NCBI GenBank assembly: GCA_022823105.1
Contig: JAJDXU010000086.1
Coordinates: 1 to 8,331, forward strand
DNA length: 8,331 nt
Reading direction: 5' to 3'
Source of the DNA: Dehalococcoidia bacterium
Lineage (GTDB): Bacteria > Chloroflexota > Dehalococcoidia > Lucifugimonadales > UBA3495
How positions within the stretch are numbered: position 1 is the stretch's first letter; each line of letters opens with the position of its first letter. The notes under the pieces were generated by a model that saw only the letters and a program-made list of their open reading frames with translations, searched no databases and had not been told where the DNA came from. This document shows positions 1 to 5,217 of the stretch, piece after piece. The translations under genes and the position numbers were made by a program.

Positions 1-1
1 C

Positions 2-241
2 CTTGACCCCATCGCCACCCTGGCTATCGAAGAACTGATGCAGGAACTCAAACAACGCTATAGCATTGTCATCGTCACCCACAACATGCAGCAGGCCGGC
101 CGCGTCTCCGACAAGACCGCCTTCCTCATGCCCGACGAAAACCGGGTCGCGCACCTCGTCGAATTCGGCGACACCCGCACCCTGTTCACCAACCCTGACG
201 ACGAGCGCACCGAAGCCTACATCACGGGCCGGTTCGGTTAG
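2..241 (+). CDS. pstB: Phosphate ABC transporter ATP-binding protein PstB, C-terminal part (5' end outside window)
   Basis: This is the last 79 residues of PstB, the cytoplasmic ATPase that powers high-affinity phosphate import by the PstSCAB transporter. The visible part opens with LDPIATL, which is the D-loop just after Walker B in ABC ATPases. It continues with IVIVTHNMQQA, where His27 of the fragment is the H-loop (switch) histidine. It ends with the PstB-typical tail AYITGRFG. Walker A, the signature motif and Walker B lie upstream of the window. The reading frame is open from base 2 to the TAG at 239-241. phoU follows 54 bp downstream on the same strand, the usual end of a pst operon. 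Regulation by phosphate is expected from the family, but the promoter is not in view. Confidence 0.95.
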   Translation, partial: LDPIATLAIEELMQELKQRYSIVIVTHNMQQAGRVSDKTAFLMPDENRVAHLVEFGDTRTLFTNPDDERTEAYITGRFG

Positions 242-281
242 GTGTCACCCGCTGGTCCCGCCTCCAACCCATCGACACGCC

Positions 282-287
282 GGGGAG
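282..287 (+). promoter_or_regulatory. Ribosome binding site of phoU
   Basis: GGGGAG lies 8 nt before the ATG at 296. It decides the phoU start in favour of that ATG over the in-frame GTG at 242, which abuts the pstB stop, has no such site and would add 18 residues with no resemblance to PhoU. Confidence 0.7.
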
Positions 288-295
288 AAACCAAC

Positions 296-970
296 ATGCT
301 ACGTTCTGACTACGACCGCAGTTTGGCCGACCTCCAAACCGACCTCGCTGAAATGGGACGCCTCGTAGAATCGGCTACCCAGTCCGCCCTCGACGCCCTG
401 CAAAACCAGGACGTTGATCTGGCGCGGCAGATCATCAAGGACGACGACGAGATCGACCGGTTGCAGGACGGCCTCGAGAGCAAGTGCGTCGCTCTGATTG
501 CCACCCAGCAGCCCACCGCCGTCGACCTCAGGGCCGTGCTGTGCGCCGTCCACATCGCTGCCGAACTGGAGCGCATGGGCGATTACGCCGAGGGTATCGC
601 CAAGATCTGCATCCGCATCGGCGACCAGCCCCTGGTCAAACCCCTCATCGACATTCCCCGCATGGCCGAACTCGCCCTGAAAATGCTCAACGAAAGCCTC
701 CAGGCATACGCCAACAAGGATGAATGGCTGGCCCGCAAGGTCTGTGCCGACGATGACGCCATCGACGACCTGTACAACCAGATCTACCGGGAACTGCTTA
801 CCTACATGCTCTCGGACCCCAGGACAATCGAACGCGCCACCTATCTCCTGTGGGTCGCTCACAACCTCGAACGCATCGCAGATCGAGCCACCAACATCGG
901 CGAACGCGTCCTGTGGCTCGTTACCGGCTATACCGTGGGCAATCGCCCCGAAAATCGGTCGCTCCGCTAG
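296..970 (+). CDS. phoU: Phosphate signalling/transport accessory protein PhoU
   Basis: The product is 224 aa, the normal PhoU length. PhoU is a peripheral cytoplasmic protein that couples PstSCAB to the phosphate-sensing histidine kinase and restrains phosphate uptake and the Pho regulon. The sequence is all-helical in character and consists of two homologous halves. The diagnostic metal-cluster motifs appear once per half: ELERMGDYA at residues 90-98 and NLERIADRATN at 190-200. The N-terminus (MLRSDYDRSLADLQTDLAEMG) is the standard PhoU opening, which supports the ATG at 296 with its GGGGAG site. There is no signal peptide or membrane segment. No terminator is visible after the stop codon. 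Only 25 bp separate it from the -35 box of the next unit, so pst read-through would run into the downstream attenuator. The identification is secure; the exact start is likely. Confidence 0.95.
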   Translation: MLRSDYDRSLADLQTDLAEMGRLVESATQSALDALQNQDVDLARQIIKDDDEIDRLQDGLESKCVALIATQQPTAVDLRAVLCAVHIAAELERMGDYAEGIAKICIRIGDQPLVKPLIDIPRMAELALKMLNESLQAYANKDEWLARKVCADDDAIDDLYNQIYRELLTYMLSDPRTIERATYLLWVAHNLERIADRATNIGERVLWLVTGYTVGNRPENRSLR

Positions 971-995
971 TTCCTAATATCGACCACGCGCCTCG

Positions 996-1024
996 TTGAC
1001 AATTCCTGACCCCCGCAGTATAGT
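996..1024 (+). promoter_or_regulatory. Strong sigma-70-type promoter of the sulfite reductase-hemD unit
   Basis: TTGACA (996-1001) is separated by exactly 17 bp from TATAGT (1019-1024). That is a perfect -35 box and a one-mismatch -10 box at optimal spacing. The predicted start of transcription, 6-9 nt after the -10 box, falls on the A residues at 1031-1033. This is practically on the ATG (1033) of the Cys-rich leader ORF, so the mRNA would be leaderless or nearly so. This is the best promoter match I found in the window. Such a strong core promoter fits a unit controlled mainly after initiation. I cannot identify an operator. The repeated GCAAA words at 1029-1050 are noted, but overlap the leader coding sequence. 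Confidence 0.8.
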
Positions 1025-1032
1025 TTTCGCAA

Positions 1033-1107
1033 ATGCAAAGTAGTTGCAAAAACGCCTGCGTCTGCGCTTGTTGTTGTCCGCCCACATCGGGGGTTGGACT
1101 GACCTGA
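1033..1107 (+). CDS. Cysteine-rich leader peptide (24 aa), putative attenuator uORF
   Basis: ATG at 1033 opens a 24-codon ORF ending in TGA at 1105-1107. Its peptide starts MQSSCKNA, contains CVCACCC at residues 9-15 and ends PPTSGVGLT. Six of 24 residues are Cys (5, 9, 11, 13, 14, 15), whereas the reductase downstream has 8 Cys in 611 residues and HemD 2 in 274. The last three Cys codons are consecutive TGT (1069-1077), although the reductase uses TGC for all eight of its Cys. There is no Shine-Dalgarno upstream. The predicted transcription start is 0-2 nt before the ATG, so translation is probably leaderless. By analogy with trp, his and leu leader peptides, its role would be to stall the ribosome when charged Cys-tRNA is scarce. 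It was recognised from composition and context, not homology. Translation is inferred. Confidence 0.75.
   Translation: MQSSCKNACVCACCCPPTSGVGLT
1077..1098 (+). promoter_or_regulatory. Leader hairpin at the Cys run (segment 1:2, anti-antiterminator)
   Basis: UCCG-CCC (1077-1083) can pair with GGG-U-UGGA (1091-1098). This gives seven base pairs, including one G-U, with U1094 bulged and a 7-nt loop (1084-1090). The 5' arm begins on the last base of the triple TGT. A ribosome stalled on those codons would cover it and open the hairpin, releasing 1086-1093 for pairing with the terminator. The folding was done by eye, without energies. Confidence 0.5.
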
Positions 1108-1142
1108 TCTGATCCGTACAGGCGCCGCCCGCTCCCACCGAT
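1086..1142 (+). promoter_or_regulatory. Candidate antiterminator pairing (segment 2:3)
   Basis: AUCGGGGG at 1086-1093 nearly copies the terminator's 3' arm AUCGGUGGG (1155-1163) and can pair with the terminator's 5' arm at 1134-1142. AUCGG pairs with CCGAU and GGG with CCC, with A1137 bulged, giving eight pairs. This fold and the terminator are mutually exclusive. A ribosome that has reached the leader stop codon (1105-1107) would cover much of 1086-1098 and favour the terminator. A ribosome held at the TGT triplet would leave 1086-1093 largely free. The competing complementarity is visible in the sequence; the dynamic behaviour is inference. Confidence 0.55.
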
Positions 1143-1170
1143 TTTGTGATTAGGATCGGTGGGTTTTTTT
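1134..1170 (+). terminator. Intrinsic terminator in the leader of the sulfite reductase gene (attenuator)
   Basis: CCCACCGAT (1134-1142) and ATCGGTGGG (1155-1163) form a perfect 9-bp stem. U-G/U-A/G-U pairs can extend it to a UGAU tetraloop (1147-1150). Seven consecutive T follow (1164-1170). It sits about 100 nt after the promoter and only 22 nt before the reductase GTG, inside that gene's own leader. It must therefore be conditional if the gene is to be expressed from 996-1024. It could also stop read-through from pst-phoU. Confidence 0.9.
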
Positions 1171-1180
1171 ATGCCGCACC

Positions 1181-1187
1181 GAGGAGG
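1181..1187 (+). promoter_or_regulatory. Ribosome binding site of the sulfite reductase gene
   Basis: GAGGAGG is a near-complete anti-16S match 5 nt before the GTG at 1193 and fixes that start. It lies outside the terminator stem, so regulation through the hairpin should act on transcription rather than by masking this site. Confidence 0.85.
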
Positions 1188-1192
1188 TTACC

Positions 1193-3028
1193 GTGACCAC
1201 CCAAGTACAATCTCCCGCCATGGAGGAAATCCACGCGTCCAGCCTCAAGCTCGCCGAAAGCGCTCCCACCATCATCCCTTTCATGGAGGATGAGATCCAG
1301 CGCTTTGACGCCGAGGTCGACCGCTTCCGGACCGGCGAACTGGACAACACCGTTTTCACGCCCTTCCGGTTGCGCCAGGGTGTGTACGGGCAGCGCCAAG
1401 CCGACGTCCAGATGATCCGGGTCAAGCTCCCCGGCGGCATCATATCCGCCGAAATGCTGGACTGCTTCGGGGACATCGCCGAAAATTACGCCCCGCTGCA
1501 GAAGGGCCACATCACCACCCGCGAAAACATCCAGCTGCATCATATCCCGCTGGAACAGACCTCCGAAGTTTTGCGGGAACTGGGCCGGGTCGGATTGTCC
1601 ACCCGTGAAGCGTGCGGCAATACCGTCCGCAACGTCGTTGGCCCCGCGACCGCCGGCGTCAGCCCGGACGAGGTGTTCGACCCCACTCCCTACCTCACCG
1701 CCTACGTGCGATTCGGCGTGCGCCATCCCATCACCCAGAACTTCCCCCGCAAGTTCAAGTCCGCGTTCACCGGTAACGACAAGCGGGACGAAGTCGCCGC
1801 CGCCATCCAGGACCTCACCTTCGTTTCCCAGTACAACGAAATAGATGGCGAACAGCGCAAGGGATTCAAGGTCTACTGCGGCGGTGGCACGTCCATCATG
1901 CCCCGCCTGGCCAAACCCCTCTACGAGTGGGTCTCATTGGACGACTACCTGCGCGTCGCCCTCGCCGTATGGACCGTTTTCAACAACGCTGAAATCCTGC
2001 GCAAAAACCGTATGATGGCGCGCCTTAAGGTCCTGATCGATAAGATCGGCTTGGACGAATTCCGCACCATGGTTGACGCTGAACTCGCCAACATCGGTCC
2101 AATTGACTTCCGTTCCCTCACGGAGGCCGAGGAAATCCAGACCGAACAACCACCGGAACAGCCCGCCTCCGCCAACGGCGCGGACGGCGACCCTGCATAC
2201 CGAGCGTGGCTCGACAGCAACGTTGAAGCCCAGCGTCAGGACGGCTACCACGTCGTTTATGTCAAGATAACCCGCGGCGATCTGAATCCGGCTCAATTCC
2301 GCGGCTTGGCGGATATTGTCCGCCAGTACACTGGCGGCAAAGCCCGCACCACACAGGAACAGAACATCGTCCTCAGGTGGGTCCCCACCGGCTATCTCCA
2401 CGACGTCTGGCAGAGTCTGCGCGCCCTTGAACTCGGCGAACCCGGCCACAACCACATTACCAACGTGGTGTCGTGCCCCGGCACCGACAGTTGCAAGCTC
2501 GGCATCACCTCTTCGATGGGATTGGCCAAAGCCCTCAGTGACGAGATGTCCAACTGGAACGGCCTCGCCGACGACGCCGGCGTGAGCGACATCCGTATCA
2601 AGATGAGCGGTTGCCCCAACGGTTGCGGCCTCCACCACATCGCCAACATCGGGTTCCACGGCGCCGCGGTCAAGGGCGTTGAGGGCCAGCAGATCCCGTC
2701 CTACGAGTTGTTCCTGGGTGGCAACTACGGAGACAACCAGGTCGAGGATTCCCGCATCGGCACCCGCGTTCCCAAGGTCAAGGTGCCTGCCAAGCTCGTC
2801 CCGTCAGTCCTCAAGGAGATCGTCTCGCACTACAAGGAACACCGTAGCAACGACGCCGAGCGATTCAACGATTTCCTGGACCGCGTGGGCCTGGAGGAAA
2901 TCACCTCCGTCGCCGCGCGTGCCCAGGAAGTTGGACACGAAGCCGAAGGCGGCGGCGAAATGTACTTCGATTGGGAACGCACCAACCAGTACGTCCTTGA
3001 GCGCGGCGAAGGTGAATGCGCCGTCTAG
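1193..3028 (+). CDS. Siroheme/[4Fe-4S] nitrite-sulfite reductase, probably assimilatory sulfite reductase
   Basis: This 611-aa soluble enzyme belongs to the siroheme nitrite/sulfite reductase family and catalyses six-electron reduction of sulfite to sulfide (or nitrite to ammonia). The expected order is visible: a first ferredoxin-like half domain at about residues 45-115, a first siroheme domain at about 125-290, a linker rich in Q, P, A and G at about 310-330, a second half domain at about 335-415, and a second siroheme domain from about 425. The cluster and siroheme-bridging cysteines are C428 and C434 (CPGTDSC) and C474 and C478 (CPNGC). Y65 (GVYGQRQ) and C141 (ACGNTVRN) may correspond to the Tyr-Cys pair known in the mycobacterial ferredoxin-dependent sulfite reductase; I did not align them. 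There is no flavoprotein domain, so the electron donor is probably ferredoxin. The sequence alone does not settle the substrate. The Cys-rich leader and downstream hemD favour sulfite. Confidence 0.92.
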   Translation: MTTQVQSPAMEEIHASSLKLAESAPTIIPFMEDEIQRFDAEVDRFRTGELDNTVFTPFRLRQGVYGQRQADVQMIRVKLPGGIISAEMLDCFGDIAENYAPLQKGHITTRENIQLHHIPLEQTSEVLRELGRVGLSTREACGNTVRNVVGPATAGVSPDEVFDPTPYLTAYVRFGVRHPITQNFPRKFKSAFTGNDKRDEVAAAIQDLTFVSQYNEIDGEQRKGFKVYCGGGTSIMPRLAKPLYEWVSLDDYLRVALAVWTVFNNAEILRKNRMMARLKVLIDKIGLDEFRTMVDAELANIGPIDFRSLTEAEEIQTEQPPEQPASANGADGDPAYRAWLDSNVEAQRQDGYHVVYVKITRGDLNPAQFRGLADIVRQYTGGKARTTQEQNIVLRWVPTGYLHDVWQSLRALELGEPGHNHITNVVSCPGTDSCKLGITSSMGLAKALSDEMSNWNGLADDAGVSDIRIKMSGCPNGCGLHHIANIGFHGAAVKGVEGQQIPSYELFLGGNYGDNQVEDSRIGTRVPKVKVPAKLVPSVLKEIVSHYKEHRSNDAERFNDFLDRVGLEEITSVAARAQEVGHEAEGGGEMYFDWERTNQYVLERGEGECAV

Positions 3029-3046
3029 CGGCCCTTCCACTTACCC

Positions 3047-3871
3047 ATGGCATCAGCGTCCTTGAATGGAAGAGTGCTGGCCTTTGTCGAGGCTCGAATG
3101 CCCGACGAAATGGCCAGCCTCATCCGCAGGCATGGCGGTGTGCCCGTCGGCGCGGCCGTCCTCCAGGAACACTACCTGACTGACAGCCCGGATGTTCAAC
3201 AGGCTATCGCGGACGTTTGCGATGGCCGGGTCGACGCCGCCATCTTCCTCACCGGCGTCGGCGCCAACGCCATGATGGGCATCGCAGACTCCATGAGCCG
3301 GCTGGCGGAATTCGAGACCGCTCTCCGGGAAACTACCGTCATCGCCCGCAGCCCCAAACCTGCGCGCATCCTGCGGCGGCACAAGATCCCCATCGACATC
3401 ATGCCGCCCGAACCCTACACCTCATCCGACTTGACCGCCGCCATGGCCAGCCTGGATCTGAACGGTAAACGGGTGATATTCCAGCGCTATGGGGGCCCCG
3501 ATTCCGAGTTGCCCACCTACCTCCGCGAACGCCGCGCAGATTACCGGGAACTGACCCTGTACGATTGGGGCCTGCCCAACGACACGGCCCCCGTCCTCCG
3601 GCTCATCGATCGCATCGAGCAGGGCGAAGTGGACGCTTTGGCGTTCACCAGCCGCCCCCAGGTGCCCAACCTGCTGGCAATTGCGGAAACGGCCGGCCGC
3701 GAAGAGTCACTGAAACGCAGTTTGTCCGGTCCCGTCGCCGTGGCGTCGGTCGGCCCCGTGTGCACCCGCAAACTGGTCGAGTCGGGAATCTCGGTGGATA
3801 TCGAACCGGACCACCCGCACATGGGCAGCCTCGTGATGGCAGTCGCCGAGTACTTCGATACCCACTCCTAG
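3047..3871 (+). CDS. hemD: Uroporphyrinogen-III synthase HemD
   Basis: This 274-aa cytoplasmic enzyme cyclises hydroxymethylbilane with D-ring inversion to uroporphyrinogen III, the branch point to heme, siroheme and corrinoids. Family features include a first domain with the DAAIFLTGVGANAM segment (about residues 63-76) and the interdomain stretch RSPKPARILRRHKIP (101-115) leading to PPEPYTSSDL. A second domain begins at GKRVIFQRYG (140-149), with DALAFTSRPQVPNLL (196-210) and the closing VASVGPVCTRKLVESGI (232-248). The sequence is diverged but full length. The start lies 18 nt after the reductase stop. I see no Shine-Dalgarno before ATG 3047, so translation is probably coupled to the upstream gene. 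Co-transcription with a siroheme enzyme makes sense as cofactor supply. The uroporphyrinogen methyltransferase and the ferrochelatase steps are not in the window. Confidence 0.87.
   Translation: MASASLNGRVLAFVEARMPDEMASLIRRHGGVPVGAAVLQEHYLTDSPDVQQAIADVCDGRVDAAIFLTGVGANAMMGIADSMSRLAEFETALRETTVIARSPKPARILRRHKIPIDIMPPEPYTSSDLTAAMASLDLNGKRVIFQRYGGPDSELPTYLRERRADYRELTLYDWGLPNDTAPVLRLIDRIEQGEVDALAFTSRPQVPNLLAIAETAGREESLKRSLSGPVAVASVGPVCTRKLVESGISVDIEPDHPHMGSLVMAVAEYFDTHS
3868..3871. other. CTAG: shared convergent stop codons of hemD and the cupin gene
   Basis: The palindrome CTAG supplies TAG on the + strand (3869-3871, hemD) and TAG on the - strand (3868-3870, cupin), so the two genes overlap tail to tail by 4 bp. 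I see no hairpin terminator on either side, so the two transcripts are expected to overlap. Confidence 0.95.
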
Positions 3872-4200
3872 TATTTGAACTCCTCGCGCACCGGGCTGAA
3901 TATGTCCAGTGCCACCGCCCTGGTAGCCTGGCCCTTGGCGTAGTGCTCAACGTTCCCAGGGATAATGTACATGTCGCCCGGCCTGAGCACGCGCACCTCG
4001 CCACCGATCCCCATCTCCAGCTCGCCTTCCACTATGATCCCGCCCTGTTCGTGCGGGTGCGTGTGGAGCGGAACCGTCGCGCCCGCCTCCACCTCCACTA
4101 GCGAAAACAGCATCTGTTCACCCCAGAAGGTCCTGGTCCGCGCGCCTTCCGCCAACTCCTTGTACCCTCTGCCGTCCGTTTGCAGGAAATACTCGCTCAT
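3868..4200 (-). CDS. Small single-domain cupin protein
   Basis: The product is 110 aa and almost entirely one cupin beta-barrel. Cupin motif 1 runs from G40: H46 and H48 in LHTHPHEQGG, with Q52 in the place of the usual Glu, then G59. Motif 2 is PGDMYIIPGNVEH (residues 74-86), with H86 as the last metal ligand and N83 where Gly is usual. A bound divalent metal is therefore plausible (H46, H48, Q52, H86), but enzyme activity, substrate and regulation cannot be told. Many such proteins are annotated only as cupin domain-containing. The ATG at 4198-4200 is preceded by AAAGGAG (4210-4216, read on the minus strand) with 9-nt spacing. It starts 20 nt after the radC stop, so it is likely co-transcribed with radC. 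Confidence 0.88.
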   Translation of the reverse strand: MSEYFLQTDGRGYKELAEGARTRTFWGEQMLFSLVEVEAGATVPLHTHPHEQGGIIVEGELEMGIGGEVRVLRPGDMYIIPGNVEHYAKGQATRAVALDIFSPVREEFKY

Positions 4201-4209
4201 CGGTCAATT

Positions 4210-4216
4210 CTCCTTT
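4210..4216 (-). promoter_or_regulatory. Ribosome binding site of the cupin gene
   Basis: AAAGGAG on the minus strand lies 9 nt before the cupin ATG and occupies most of the 20-bp gap after radC. The gap is too short to hold a separate promoter unless it lies inside radC. Confidence 0.8.
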
Positions 4217-4220
4217 GCGG

Positions 4221-5099
4221 TCAGGGCTGGTCAAATCCCAACCCTCTCTCTTTCAGGCTCACAAAGCGCCCACCCTGTCCTATCACCAAATGGTCCAGCA
4301 GTTCAATGTCCAGCAGCTTCCCCGCGTTGATCAGGTCTCGCGTCACGGAAACGTCTTCGGCGCTCGGAGTCGGGTCTCCGGACGGATGATTGTGCACCAC
4401 GATGATCGACGGAGCGTTTTCCCGGATCGCCGGCCTCAACACCTCCGCCGGCCGGACCGCGCTGCTGTTGACCGTCCCTATGTAAATCTGACGCTTGCCC
4501 ACTACTTGGTTGCGGGTATTGAGCAGCAGGACCACCAGGTGTTCCTGCGGCAAAATCGACATCTCCGCGCTCAACAGGTTGCCGGCATCTTGCGGGCATG
4601 TGATCTGCGCCCTCTCCTCCGGCGCCAACGACGCGATGCGCCGGCCCAGTTCCAACGCCGCCAGAATCTCGCACGTCTTGGCGTGACTCAACCCCCGCTG
4701 CCCGAACAGTTCCCCGTATCCGGCCCGCGCCAGTCCTCCCAATCCCTCAAATTGCGTCAGGATCCGGGTCGCCACATTGATAGCATTCTCGCCGGCAATG
4801 CCGGAACGCAGCAGGATTGCAACTAACTCGGCGTTGTTCAAATACCGCGGTCCGTGCTCCCGCAATCGTTCCCTCGGCCGCTCCCCGGACGGCAGATCCC
4901 GGATGGTCGGCTGGTAGGGAACTTCAAGCGCAGTCGCCCGTTTATTCCGGCAACCCCCTGCGCCCGCTCGGATTTCCGACTCCTCCGGTGTTGCGGGCTC
5001 AACATTGTGCTCCCCCGATTGCGCAGACAGAATCCGTTCCAGTTCGGCCCGAAATTCCTCTACAGTGTCCGAACTGACCGGTGATCCATTGGCCAACAT
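4221..5099 (-). CDS. radC: RadC family JAB/MPN-domain protein
   Basis: Numbered from ATG 5099, the product is 292 aa. The RadC core starts at about residue 64 with TIRDLPSGERPRERL. It has a helix-hairpin-helix-like region (about 116-155) and then the JAMM metalloprotease-like domain. Its zinc ligands and active residues are visible: E186 in PQEHLVVLLLN, and H236-x-H238 in VVHNHPSGDPTPS with S246 and D249. The name comes from a historical DNA-repair assignment; the true biochemical role of the family is unsettled. The N-terminus is odd. About 60 hydrophilic, Glu-rich residues precede the core, and no ATG or GTG occurs between 5099 and the core. The extension therefore appears real unless a TTG or CTG start is used. 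An in-frame GTG at 5162 would add 21 residues but has no ribosome site. It is probably co-transcribed with the cupin. Confidence 0.92.
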   Translation of the reverse strand: MLANGSPVSSDTVEEFRAELERILSAQSGEHNVEPATPEESEIRAGAGGCRNKRATALEVPYQPTIRDLPSGERPRERLREHGPRYLNNAELVAILLRSGIAGENAINVATRILTQFEGLGGLARAGYGELFGQRGLSHAKTCEILAALELGRRIASLAPEERAQITCPQDAGNLLSAEMSILPQEHLVVLLLNTRNQVVGKRQIYIGTVNSSAVRPAEVLRPAIRENAPSIIVVHNHPSGDPTPSAEDVSVTRDLINAGKLLDIELLDHLVIGQGGRFVSLKERGLGFDQP

Positions 5100-5217
5100 T
5101 CTGCACCCCAACGAAATTAGCGTCGCGGGCCAGTGTAAAAACGTCCATGGCGCAGAGGCCACCGTCCGGTGTCACCAAATTCCCGAGACCGCGGATTGGC
5201 ACAGTAAAGCTATGAAG

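Noticed and set aside
299..862. Long open frame on the strand opposite phoU (187 aa).
   Set aside because: It is a GC-rich shadow of phoU: no ribosome site, Gly/Val/Asp-rich composition from antisense codons, and full overlap with a well-identified gene.
1025..1192. A riboswitch (SAM, cobalamin) or T-box as the leader regulator.
   Set aside because: I could not find T-box, SAM or cobalamin (B12-box) signature elements. The leader is short, and a Cys-codon uORF with competing hairpins explains the layout better.
1171..1290. An ATG directly after the leader terminator's T-run opens a short ORF in another frame.
   Set aside because: It has no ribosome site, overlaps the reductase gene out of frame and gives a low-complexity Arg/His-rich product. 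GAGGAGG clearly serves the GTG at 1193.
1934..2659. Long open frame antisense to the reductase (241 aa).
   Set aside because: It lies inside the coding sequence with the conserved siroheme cysteine motifs on the other strand and shows no recognisable domain.
4215..4826. Plus-strand open frames over radC, up to 203 aa.
   Set aside because: They are Arg/Gln/Pro-rich antisense shadows of radC, whose JAMM motif is unambiguous.
5100..5217. A radC promoter in the gap upstream of it (TTTACA-like and TAATTT-like words on the minus strand).
   Set aside because: The spacing is about 14 bp for the best pair and the alternatives lack a good -35 box, so I do not call it.
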